From the NCBI GenBank assembly GCA_900317405.1, contig ONGP01000008.1:1-64000 (forward strand): a stretch of 64,000 nucleotides of DNA. The letters run 5' to 3'. The DNA is from an uncultured Prevotella sp. GTDB lineage: Bacteria > Bacteroidota > Bacteroidia > Bacteroidales > Bacteroidaceae. Positions within the stretch are counted from its first letter, which is position 1. The number at the start of each line of letters is the position of its first letter. Under the pieces are notes generated by a model. It saw only the letters and a list, made by a program, of their open reading frames with translations, ran no database searches and was not told where the DNA came from. The translations under genes were made by a program, and so were the position numbers. Shown here one piece after another: positions 25,913 through 33,401 of the stretch.

Positions 25913-26659
25913 ATGTTAATAAATAAATGGCTGACCACCTTTGGTCGTTATCTGATGCTTATGGGCCGCGTGTTTTCGCGCCCCGAACGCATGAGGATGT
26001 TCCTTAAGCAGTACGTCACCGAGATGACGCAGCTTGGCATCAACTCCATCGGCATCGTACTTATCATCTCGTTTTTCATCGGAGCAGTTATCTGTATCCA
26101 GATGAAACTTAACATTCAGAGTCCGTGGATGCCGCGATGGGTGGCTGGATACACCACCCGCGAGATCCTGTTGCTCGAGTTCTCCAGTTCTATCATGTGT
26201 CTTATCCTGGCCGGAAAGGTCGGATCAAACATCGCATCAGAGCTCGGCACCATGCGTGTAACCCAACAGATTGACGCTCTTGAGATCATGGGTATCAACT
26301 CTGCGTGTTATCTTATCCTGCCAAAGATCATCGGCATGCTCACCATCATGCCATTCCTTGTTATATTCTCATCAGCCACAGGTATCATCGGCGCCTACGG
26401 CACAGCATACCTGGGCCACATTATCGCACCCGACGACCTTACTCAGGGTCTGCAGCACGCTTTCATTCCCTGGTTTGTATGGATGAGTATCATAAAGAGC
26501 CAGTTCTTTGCATTCATCATCTCGAGCGTACCAGCCTTCTGCGGCTACACCGTTGAGGGCGGTAGCGTCAACGTGGGCAAGGCATCTACCGATGCCGTTG
26601 TTACCTCGAGCGTGCTCATCCTGTTTTCAGATGTTTTCTTAACCCAACTACTATCATGA
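25913..26659 (+). CDS. mlaE: MlaE-type permease of a lipid ABC transporter
   Basis: 248-aa integral membrane protein with five or six helices. Typical MlaE/YrbE patterns: INSIGIVLIISFFIGAVICI, LILAGKVGSNIASELGTMRV (the conserved E-x-G-T-M loop), TQQIDALEIMGIN and FCGYTVEGGSVNVGKAST. It forms the channel of the Mla system that moves phospholipids between the membranes to keep outer-membrane asymmetry. It overlaps mlaF by 4 nt (ATGA). The substrate-binding MlaD gene is not in the window. Confidence 0.92.
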   Translation: MLINKWLTTFGRYLMLMGRVFSRPERMRMFLKQYVTEMTQLGINSIGIVLIISFFIGAVICIQMKLNIQSPWMPRWVAGYTTREILLLEFSSSIMCLILAGKVGSNIASELGTMRVTQQIDALEIMGINSACYLILPKIIGMLTIMPFLVIFSSATGIIGAYGTAYLGHIIAPDDLTQGLQHAFIPWFVWMSIIKSQFFAFIISSVPAFCGYTVEGGSVNVGKASTDAVVTSSVLILFSDVFLTQLLS

Positions 26660-27429
26660 TCGAAGTTAAGCACCTACATAAGAGTTTTGACGATAAAGAA
26701 GTCCTGAAAGATATCAATACGGTATTCGAGGACGGCAAGACCAACCTCATCATCGGACGAAGCGGTTCGGGCAAAACCGTACTGATGAAAAATCTTGTCG
26801 GATTATTCGAACCCACCTCGGGCGAAATTCTGTACGACGGCCGCAACTTTGTAAGTCTTTCCAAACACGAGAAAGTGATGATGCGCCGCGAGATGGGAAT
26901 GATATTCCAGAGCGCAGCACTCTTCGACTCAATGACAGTATTAGAGAATGTAATGTTCCCACTCGATATGTTTTCATCGATGAATCTGCGAGAGCGAATC
27001 CACCGGGCAAAGGAGTGCCTGGACCGCGTAAATCTCGGCGGTGCCGACGACAAGTTCCCCGGTGAGATTTCCGGTGGTATGCAGAAGCGTGTGGCCATCG
27101 CCCGTGCTATTGCGCTCAACCCCAAGTACCTGTTTTGCGACGAGCCCAACTCTGGTCTCGACCCAAAGACATCGCTTGTCATTGACGATCTGTTGCACTC
27201 CATCACCCAGGAGTACAACATGACCACCATCATCAACACCCACGACATGAACTCAGTAATGGGCATCGGCGAGAATATCATTTTTATTTACGAAGGCAGC
27301 AAGGAATGGCAAGGCAACAGCAGTCAGGTAATGGGCTCCAGCAACGAGCGACTCACCGACTTTATCTTTGCCAGCGATCTGCTTAAGAACATGCGTAAGA
27401 TAGTAATGGACAACGGACTTACTTTATAG
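26656..27429 (+). CDS. mlaF: MlaF-type ATPase of a lipid ABC transporter
   Basis: 257 aa. Walker A IIGRSGSGKTVLMKN, Q-loop GMIFQSAALFDSMTV (typical of MlaF/Ttg2A), signature EISGGMQKRVAIARAIA, Walker B YLFCDEPNSGLDP and switch His in TIINTHDMNSV. It overlaps mlaE by the ATGA of the previous stop, so the two are translationally coupled. It drives phospholipid transport through MlaE. About 120 bp of AT-rich DNA then separate it from the partner-switching genes. Confidence 0.93.
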   Translation: MIEVKHLHKSFDDKEVLKDINTVFEDGKTNLIIGRSGSGKTVLMKNLVGLFEPTSGEILYDGRNFVSLSKHEKVMMRREMGMIFQSAALFDSMTVLENVMFPLDMFSSMNLRERIHRAKECLDRVNLGGADDKFPGEISGGMQKRVAIARAIALNPKYLFCDEPNSGLDPKTSLVIDDLLHSITQEYNMTTIINTHDMNSVMGIGENIIFIYEGSKEWQGNSSQVMGSSNERLTDFIFASDLLKNMRKIVMDNGLTL

Positions 27430-27477
27430 TCAAATCAATAATTTTACATTATTATTAAATAAAAATTCCTTAAATTC

Positions 27478-27509
27478 TTGTTTGATTCATTTTTTTTATA
27501 TACTTTTGC
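27478..27509 (+). promoter_or_regulatory. Promoter of the partner-switching unit
   Basis: -33 TTG (27478-27480), 20-bp spacer, -7 TACTTTTGC (27501-27509). The RsbW-like gene starts 40 bp later. Confidence 0.65.
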
Positions 27510-27549
27510 ACCATAGTTTAAACAATTAAACCAAGATTGAATATTCAAT

Positions 27550-27969
27550 ATGAACATGAAAAAAGAAATTAAGATCAAGAACCAGGTTGGTGAACTTGAG
27601 AAAGTTAACGCCTTCATCGAAGAGATTGGTGAAGAGTTGCAGCTCGACATGGAACTCTTGATGAATTTGAATCTGGTTATGGAGGAGATGGTTTCCAACG
27701 TCATCTTCTATGCTTACCCAGAAGGAAAAACTGCTGACATCGAGCTTTCGGCTGAGTGTAACGGCCGAGAACTTACTTTCGTACTTAGCGACAAGGGACG
27801 CGAGTTCGACCCAACACTGAAGGAAGATGCTGACACCGACGTTGATCCTATGGATCGTGAAATTGGCGGTCTGGGAATCTACATCGTGAAGAACATCATG
27901 AACGAAGTTACCTACCAGCGTCTGGAAGGCAAAAACCTGCTCACTATGAAAAAGGATTTGGACGACTAA
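27550..27969 (+). CDS. RsbW-like anti-sigma/switch protein kinase
   Basis: 139-aa GHKL ATPase of the SpoIIAB/RsbW type, which phosphorylates a STAS partner on Ser. N-box NLVMEEMVSNVIFYAY (Glu and Asn for ATP-Mg), G1-type LSDKGREFDP and G2-type REIGGLGIYIVKNIM are present. It is followed 28 nt later by a STAS gene, its expected partner. In Bacillus the target would be sigma-B or sigma-F, but no such sigma gene is here and Bacteroidota generally lack sigma-B, so the output must be something else. A start two codons later (second ATG) is possible. Confidence 0.85.
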   Translation: MNMKKEIKIKNQVGELEKVNAFIEEIGEELQLDMELLMNLNLVMEEMVSNVIFYAYPEGKTADIELSAECNGRELTFVLSDKGREFDPTLKEDADTDVDPMDREIGGLGIYIVKNIMNEVTYQRLEGKNLLTMKKDLDD

Positions 27970-27997
27970 CATTAAAAAATTTAGAATTCGCAATATT

Positions 27998-28309
27998 ATG
28001 ACACAGATTATCAAAGAAGGTGGAAAGACCATTATTAAGACAGGTTCTAGAATCGACACTATGAACGCCAACCAGTTCGAGCAGGACATCCAGCCCGCTC
28101 TTCGCGACGGCGGTGTTGATCTGGAGATGGACTGCTCAGAGCTTACATATATGGCCAGCTCTGGTCTGCGCATCATCCAGAAGACCATGCGTACCGTGAC
28201 ACAGCTTAAGGGCCAGTTTAAGATTACAAACGTATCGCCCGAGATTTATAAGATTCTGGCAATGACCGGATTCACAAAGTTCATGAAGGTTGAACAGAAA
28301 AAAGACTAA
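27998..28309 (+). CDS. STAS-domain anti-anti-sigma-type switch protein
   Basis: 103 aa, a single STAS domain like SpoIIAA/RsbV. The phosphorylation loop reads DCSELTYMASSGLRIIQK, with Ser-Ser-Gly-Leu at the site normally phosphorylated by RsbW-type kinases. N-terminal IDTMNANQFEQDI and C-terminal NVSPEIYKILAMTGFTKFM match the family. It sits between the kinase gene (28 nt upstream) and a HATPase gene (6 nt downstream), so it is likely cycled by the kinase and by the SpoIIE phosphatase at 29326-31413. Confidence 0.88.
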   Translation: MTQIIKEGGKTIIKTGSRIDTMNANQFEQDIQPALRDGGVDLEMDCSELTYMASSGLRIIQKTMRTVTQLKGQFKITNVSPEIYKILAMTGFTKFMKVEQKKD

Positions 28310-28315
28310 CATATC

Positions 28316-29236
28316 ATGATTTGGGTTGTTGTCATACTTATCATAGCACTCCTGGCCGTATGTGTAGTTCTTCAGATGAAGGTTAAGCACATCCGCGAAC
28401 AGGAAACAGAAAGCAAGCAGTTGCTCGACGACTATCAGAAGCGCGTCAACGAGATGGAGAAGCTTCTGAGCGACTATCGTTCACTCGAACAGAACTTCGA
28501 CAACGTCGGTCAGGGTTACGAGGAGGCACTGATGGCTTTCGACAAGATGGAAGAGGAGAAGCAGAAGGTGCTCAAGGTAAAAGAGACTCTCGAGAAGCAG
28601 TCGTCTGAGATTATGGCCGCCAAGCAGCAGCTCGAGCAGACCATGCTCAAGAAGAAGGGCATCATCGAGAAATATGCCGAGGGTATCAAGCAGAAGCTCG
28701 ACTATACTCACCCCAATTCCGGTAACATTGCCCTGTTGGCAAATGGCATTCTCAACGTTGCCGAGATCGAGATGGAACAGCCCATCCAGTGCGATGATAA
28801 CGTAATGGCACAGGACATCGCTGCACTGGCCATCCAGGAGTCAGGCATCAGCAACTTCCAGAAGGCCGACTTTAAGTGCCAGATGGTAGAAGAGGCTCAG
28901 GCCACAATGGTATTCACCAATACCAAGCAGGCCGTTCGTGCTCTTGTTGCACTGCTCGACAATGCGATGAAGTTCACAGCCCAGGGCGAGATTATCCTGC
29001 TCATCAACATCGAGGGTTCTACTCTGGAATTCTGCGTTGAAGATAGCGGTACAGGCGTACTCTCTGAGTTTGCCGAGAAGATATTCGAGCCATATGTTAA
29101 GCTCAACGATTTCTTCGAAGGCGACGGCATCGGACTTACAGTGGCACGCAGCATTGCACGCCGCTTGGGTGGCGACATCCGTCTCGACACTGAGTATCGT
29201 GGCGGTGCACGTTTCGTGTTCTCACTGCCTATCTAA
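28316..29236 (+). CDS. Membrane coiled-coil HATPase protein, histidine-kinase-like
   Basis: 306 aa. One N-terminal helix (MIWVVVILIIALLAVCVVL), a long coiled coil (about 25-125, rich in Glu, Lys and Gln), a linker and a C-terminal HATPase_c domain: N-box ALVALLDNAMKFT, G1 EDSGTGV, F-box IFEPYVKLNDFF, G2 EGDGIGLTVA. No HisKA H-box (H-E-x-x-x-P) is visible where the phosphoacceptor should be, so it may be a kinase without autophosphorylation, or use a divergent dimerisation helix. There is no response regulator nearby. It is 6 nt after the STAS gene and ends before a terminator, so it belongs to the partner-switching unit. Confidence 0.75.
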   Translation: MIWVVVILIIALLAVCVVLQMKVKHIREQETESKQLLDDYQKRVNEMEKLLSDYRSLEQNFDNVGQGYEEALMAFDKMEEEKQKVLKVKETLEKQSSEIMAAKQQLEQTMLKKKGIIEKYAEGIKQKLDYTHPNSGNIALLANGILNVAEIEMEQPIQCDDNVMAQDIAALAIQESGISNFQKADFKCQMVEEAQATMVFTNTKQAVRALVALLDNAMKFTAQGEIILLINIEGSTLEFCVEDSGTGVLSEFAEKIFEPYVKLNDFFEGDGIGLTVARSIARRLGGDIRLDTEYRGGARFVFSLPI

Positions 29237-29244
29237 TAGAATCT

Positions 29245-29276
29245 TAAGCCCCTCCACAACTATGCGGAGGGGCTTA
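29245..29276 (+). terminator. Terminator of the kinase-STAS-HATPase unit
   Basis: TAAGCCCCTCC (29245-29255) is a perfect 11-bp complement of GGAGGGGCTTA (29266-29276). The T-run is weak, so some read-through into the SpoIIE gene is possible. Confidence 0.75.
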
Positions 29277-29325
29277 TTGTATATATATAATAAGGTATCA
29301 ACTAAATTCCCCCAACTAAAACCCT

Positions 29326-31413
29326 ATGAATCTCCGCTACTTTGCCCTACCCCTATTATTTCTCCTAGTCGCACCCGCGGCGCAGGCCGACGAGACTGCC
29401 GATTTGCGCAAATCACTGCCCACACTTAAGGGACAGAAACTGATCGACACTTACGGCAAGCTATACATGCTCAGTCTTGAGACGGATGATATCGACTATC
29501 AGCTGAAGTGCGTCAACGACTATATAGCCGAAACACACCGACAAGGGAATAGACAAGAGGAAGGAGATGCGAGGGTAGAGAAAATGACGTTCTTCTATAA
29601 TGCAGGAATGAACGACTCTCTATACACACAAGTACCACAGACGCTAAAGTTCCTCGAAAATATTAGCAACTGGAAAAACTATTATGAAACATGGTCATTA
29701 CTTATTGACACATATAACTTTGACGGCAAGACCATCCTGGGCATGGACGAGGCAAAGAAAATGCTTGCCGACGCAGAGCAAAAGAAGAACAACTACGGAA
29801 TTGGACTTGGCCACTACTCACTCGGAATTGTTTACGCCATGATGCATAATCATGAAGAGGCAGCAAAGGCATATCAGAAGAGTATCGAGATATTGTCGCA
29901 AATGAAGCCCAAGCCTCTGCAGTTAGCAACCGTCTTCTCATACTATAGCGAAGTACTCGACATACTCAAGCGCTACGACACGATGAATGCATTAAACAAG
30001 CAGTGGCGTCAGTTCTTGATGGAATACTATAATTACGGAGAGAAAGACAATGCAGGACAAACTAAAACCCAATGGGGAGTATATTATCTATCTCGAGCTC
30101 AAGTCGAACTAGGACTAGGCCACTATTCTGAGGCGTCGAAAATGCTTGATGAGGTTCATAACCGCATTGCCTACGAGGGCGACATCCTCAGCAACCTGTG
30201 GATGTTCTTCCAAGCCGAGCTCTATAAGCAGCAGAAACTCTACGACAAAGCACTATCACTTAACGAACTCCGCCTACAGCAGTTTGATGAAGAGAGCGAC
30301 CCATCAGAGGTAATACGCGTTCGCAAGCAACGTGGCGAAATCTTTGAGAGTCTGGGCCGCTATCGCGAGGCCGCCCAGATGTACCTCGAGATATACAACA
30401 TCAGCGACTCTGTAAACACCAGCGACACCAAGAGCAAACTGGCCGAGATGAGCACCAAGTTCCACGTCGACGAACTCAAGATGAAACAGGCAGAGGAACG
30501 CGCCAGTCAACAGCGTCTCAGCATCATCATCATCGCCACTATCATCGTATTGGCACTCAGCATATTCATCTACTTCCGTCTGCGCTCGGCACGCCGACTC
30601 AAGATTGCCCACGAAAAACTGGAGACCACCCACCAAGAGTTGCTCACTGCCTACGACCAACTCGAGGAGACCACCATTGCCAAGGAGCGTATCGAGAGCG
30701 ATCTGCGTATCGCCCGTAATATCCAGATGAGTATGGTGCCCAGCACCTTCCCCGATCGTCCCGACCTCGACCTGTATGGTTCGATGACCCCCGCTAAGGA
30801 GGTTGGTGGTGACCTGTATAACTTCCTGATTCGCGACGATGCACCTGATAAACTCTACTTCGCCCTTGGCGACGTATCAGGTAAGGGCGTGCCTGCTTCA
30901 TTGTTTATGGCTCAGGCCACACGATTGTTCCGCACACTAGCATCACAACAGAAGATGCCTGCAGAGATTGCCACCCAAATGAACGATGCACTTTCAGGCG
31001 AGGATAACGAACAGGGCATGTTTGTCACCATGTTCCTTGGTGTTGTCGACCTTACCACTGGTCATCTGCAGTTCTGTAATGCCGGCCACAACCCGCCAAT
31101 CCTCGGCACCGAGTTTATCGATATGATTCCTAATGCACCTATCGGCCTGTTCCCCGGTCTGGAGTACGAAGGCGAGGAGATCGATGATATCCGTGGTCGT
31201 CAGTTGTTTATCTATACCGACGGACTTAACGAGGCCGAGAACAACGAGAAAGATCAGTTTGGCGACGACCACCTGCTCGACATCATGGCTACTCACCATT
31301 TTGCCGACGCCAAGGAAACCATAGAGTATCTTAAGGCCGAAGTAGAAAAACATCGTGAGGGTGCCGAACCAAACGACGACCTCACGATGCTCTGTTTCAC
31401 TGTGAAGGGATAA
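29326..31413 (+). CDS. TPR-containing membrane SpoIIE/RsbU-type phosphatase
   Basis: 695 aa. Signal peptide (MNLRYFALPLLFLLVAPAAQ), TPR-like helices in the periplasm (about 25-370), one membrane helix (about 399-421, IIIIATIIVLALSIFIYFRL), a coiled segment and a cytoplasmic PP2C/SpoIIE domain: RIARNIQMSMVPSTFPDRPD, KEVGGDLYNF, FALGDVSGKGVPASLFMAQ, FCNAGHNPPILG and NDDLTMLCF with the metal-binding Asp residues. By family it dephosphorylates a phospho-Ser STAS protein, here most likely the one at 27998-28309. The periplasmic TPR input mirrors the TPR-AraC regulator in this window. Confidence 0.9.
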   Translation: MNLRYFALPLLFLLVAPAAQADETADLRKSLPTLKGQKLIDTYGKLYMLSLETDDIDYQLKCVNDYIAETHRQGNRQEEGDARVEKMTFFYNAGMNDSLYTQVPQTLKFLENISNWKNYYETWSLLIDTYNFDGKTILGMDEAKKMLADAEQKKNNYGIGLGHYSLGIVYAMMHNHEEAAKAYQKSIEILSQMKPKPLQLATVFSYYSEVLDILKRYDTMNALNKQWRQFLMEYYNYGEKDNAGQTKTQWGVYYLSRAQVELGLGHYSEASKMLDEVHNRIAYEGDILSNLWMFFQAELYKQQKLYDKALSLNELRLQQFDEESDPSEVIRVRKQRGEIFESLGRYREAAQMYLEIYNISDSVNTSDTKSKLAEMSTKFHVDELKMKQAEERASQQRLSIIIIATIIVLALSIFIYFRLRSARRLKIAHEKLETTHQELLTAYDQLEETTIAKERIESDLRIARNIQMSMVPSTFPDRPDLDLYGSMTPAKEVGGDLYNFLIRDDAPDKLYFALGDVSGKGVPASLFMAQATRLFRTLASQQKMPAEIATQMNDALSGEDNEQGMFVTMFLGVVDLTTGHLQFCNAGHNPPILGTEFIDMIPNAPIGLFPGLEYEGEEIDDIRGRQLFIYTDGLNEAENNEKDQFGDDHLLDIMATHHFADAKETIEYLKAEVEKHREGAEPNDDLTMLCFTVKG

Positions 31414-31416
31414 CGG

Positions 31417-31815
31417 CTAGCGCCGTTTAAAGGTTGTTTCCTTATAGAGTCCCTCCCCAACCTCTGCTCTTAGCAGCATCTGCTGCCCGGTTAGTGTCAC
31501 TACCTCGCAAACCTTACGTCCGGCGATATTCAGTTTTCGTCCGTCAAAGGTGTAGCCTGCGGTAGTCACTGCGTCAGCGTCTGTTATATCATACTCTGTT
31601 ATGGTTCGGTCGGTAACCACCCAATATCCGTAACTCGGTCCAGGCTGGCTATAACCTTCGCCCTCTACATAGTATTGGTTGCTGACAGCATCCCATGTAC
31701 CAATTATCTCTGGTGTTTCATAATCATTGCCGTCATAATCTACGCTGCACGCTGTCAAACTTAAATTCAAAAAACCTGCCATCACGGCAGTCATCAAATA
31801 CAACAAACTCTTCAT
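31417..31815 (-). CDS. Small lipoprotein, lipocalin-like
   Basis: 132 aa with a lipoprotein signal (MKSLLYLMTAVMAG...LSLTAC, lipobox LTAC). The mature part starts with an acidic linker and then IIGTWDAVSNQYY, the G-x-W start typical of lipocalin-like domains of Bacteroidota, followed by short beta strands (YGYWVVTDRTITEYDI, AGYTFDGRKLNIAGRKV). It is convergent with the SpoIIE gene (3 nt between stops). Ligand unknown. Its leader contains the palindrome GAAAGTAGTACTTTC. Confidence 0.65.
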   Translation of the reverse strand: MKSLLYLMTAVMAGFLNLSLTACSVDYDGNDYETPEIIGTWDAVSNQYYVEGEGYSQPGPSYGYWVVTDRTITEYDITDADAVTTAGYTFDGRKLNIAGRKVCEVVTLTGQQMLLRAEVGEGLYKETTFKRR

Positions 31816-31832
31816 AGGCTAACATGTTTTAG

Positions 31833-31860
31833 GAAAGTAGTACTTTCAATGGCAAAGATA
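31833..31860 (-). promoter_or_regulatory. Lipoprotein promoter and leader palindrome
   Basis: -7 box TATCTTTGC (31852-31860, minus strand) followed in the leader by the perfect 7+1+7 palindrome GAAAGTAGTACTTTC (31833-31847). The palindrome lies right at the likely transcription start, a position typical of a repressor site. Confidence 0.45.
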
Positions 31861-31904
31861 TGTAAAAAAATCCAAACTTCCAAACATTTATCCATAAATT
31901 TTCG

Positions 31905-31912
31905 TATATTTG
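31905..31912 (+). promoter_or_regulatory. -7 box of the 31.9-kb gene
   Basis: TATATTTG followed by C, 38 bp before the ATG at 31951; no clear -33 TTG at 20 bp. Confidence 0.5.
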
Positions 31913-31950
31913 CCCCCGATTAGCCTAAACATTTAATTATTAACTTATAA

Positions 31951-33144
31951 ATGAGTATGAAAAAGATTAATCTAATCAAGACGGCAGTAGCCGTGGCTCT
32001 GCTCTTTGCAGTAAACATCGATGCCAATGCGCAGTTTGGCGGTTTGAAAGGTCTGGCCAACAAGGCCAAGAAGGCAGTGACTGACAAAGCCGAGGAGAAA
32101 ATCAACAACAAGGTAAAAGAGAAAACCAACGATGTGGTATCAGCCTCAGCACAGAAAGTGGCCGAAGCAAAGTTTGGTGCAGCTCCCGAACTGCCACAGC
32201 TGATGAACAAGAACATCACCAAGAACAGCGAAATGAAAGAACTAGTCTACGGATTGCGTTTCAAGACCGTCGAAGAAACGAAGGCTCTCGCAGCCAAGCT
32301 ATCTGCTCGAGCAAAGTGGAACCGCAGCGTAATCAAGGCTATGCAGAGCGAAATCGTACCAAAAGACTACACCCTAATGGACGAATTGGAAGGTCAGTTG
32401 GAAAACCGGGATTACTTCTATGGCGAACTCATGCAGATGATCACACTGCACAACTCCAACGACATGAAGAAAGACGAGAAGGGCTGGTATTCTACCGGCA
32501 ACTCGTTTATGATTGCTTGTATGAAAAACGGTGGTGCTGCCGATAAGGGACTGGAGAACATCAAGATGACAGTGCTCTTTATGCGTGTCAACGGCAAGGG
32601 ACAATTTGTAGACTCTGGCAGTCAACCCAAGGTACTCGAAGACGACGTGGTAGAGGCAGCTAAGCGCGACTACAACATGCTGCTTAATGCCGCCTGGCTG
32701 CTTGAGGGCTATCCCATCGAGTACTGCCGCGAGACTGAAAATGGAAGTATGAAGGACTCTTATGAAAAGGATTATCAGCGTGCACTGGCCTACGTATTGC
32801 TGATGAACGAAGCTATCGCCAACAATTCTGTCGACAACCTGGTATTCAAGCCAATGCCACAGGCTGGTAGTCTTAATGCCCAGCTCAATGCTGCAGCACT
32901 TAAGATAGCCAAGCAGCAGGATAACAGCACTGTAAGCGTAGTCATCACCCGTAGTGCATGGGATGTAAAGAAGAATCCGCTTGGTGTGCCTATCTGTCGT
33001 GTAGCCTATGGTTACCGTATCGTCCAGACCAAACATGGCAAGCGCGCCGTAAGCTGTTCGTGGGCTCAGGACCATCAGGGCGGTGGTAAATATGGTGCAC
33101 TCCGCCACTATGGTGTAGGCACCGAGTCGTACTACGTAAAATAG
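31951..33144 (+). CDS. Secreted protein of unknown function
   Basis: 397 aa with signal peptide (INLIKTAVAVALLFAVNIDA, cut after NAQ). After it comes a Lys/Ala-rich helical segment (GLKGLANKAKKAVTDKAEEK) that resembles an amphipathic or coiled helix, then a mostly helical middle part and a C-terminal region rich in Gly and Tyr (VAYGYRIVQTKHGKRAVSC, GALRHYGVGTESYYVK). No domain is recognised. The strongly charged N-terminal helix may contact membrane or peptidoglycan. It has its own promoter and is followed by the 22-bp palindrome array. Confidence 0.6.
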   Translation: MSMKKINLIKTAVAVALLFAVNIDANAQFGGLKGLANKAKKAVTDKAEEKINNKVKEKTNDVVSASAQKVAEAKFGAAPELPQLMNKNITKNSEMKELVYGLRFKTVEETKALAAKLSARAKWNRSVIKAMQSEIVPKDYTLMDELEGQLENRDYFYGELMQMITLHNSNDMKKDEKGWYSTGNSFMIACMKNGGAADKGLENIKMTVLFMRVNGKGQFVDSGSQPKVLEDDVVEAAKRDYNMLLNAAWLLEGYPIEYCRETENGSMKDSYEKDYQRALAYVLLMNEAIANNSVDNLVFKPMPQAGSLNAQLNAAALKIAKQQDNSTVSVVITRSAWDVKKNPLGVPICRVAYGYRIVQTKHGKRAVSCSWAQDHQGGGKYGALRHYGVGTESYYVK

Positions 33145-33164
33145 AGAAAAACAAAAAACACGCT

Positions 33165-33296
33165 ATAAACAGCGTTTTCTTGGGCAGAAAACATCGTTTT
33201 CAGCAGCAGAAAATATTATTTTCTCAGCCAGAAAACAGAATTTTCTCAGTAAGAAAACAGTGTTTTCTGCCGGAGAAAACGATTACTGGTTCAAAT
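33165..33296. repeat. 22-bp tandem palindrome array, four full and two partial units
   Basis: Full palindromes GAAAACATCGTTTTC (33187-33201), GAAAATATTATTTTC (33209-33223), GAAAACAGAATTTTC (33231-33245) and GAAAACAGTGTTTTC (33253-33267) repeat every 22 bp exactly. Half-conserved units sit at the same phase on both sides (33165-33179 and 33275-33289). It lies between convergent genes (33144 and 33402). It may be a protein-binding array or, in RNA, a series of weak hairpins. It does not look like CRISPR: spacers are only 7 bp. Confidence 0.7.
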
Positions 33297-33302
33297 GGCT
33301 GG

Positions 33303-33388
33303 ATCTACCATCTACCACCCATCTACCACCACCCTGCAATCCCGTATAAATACAGGCGTTTTGGGAGATTGGTGGTAGATTGGTAGAT
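33303..33388. repeat. ATCTACC inverted repeat
   Basis: ATCTACCA-TCTACCACC (33303-33319) is complementary to GGTGGTAGATTGGTAGAT (33371-33388) apart from one extra base; a third CATCTACCACC copy is at 33320-33330. The 51-bp interior has no gene. It can form a long hairpin in the 3' region of the DMT transporter message, and may act as terminator or be a mobile intergenic repeat. Confidence 0.55.
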
Positions 33389-33401
33389 AAAACAAGAAAA
33401 A

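Noticed and set aside
33165..33296. CRISPR array
   Set aside because: Repeats are 15 bp and gaps only 7 bp, gaps are not unique spacers, and no cas gene is present.
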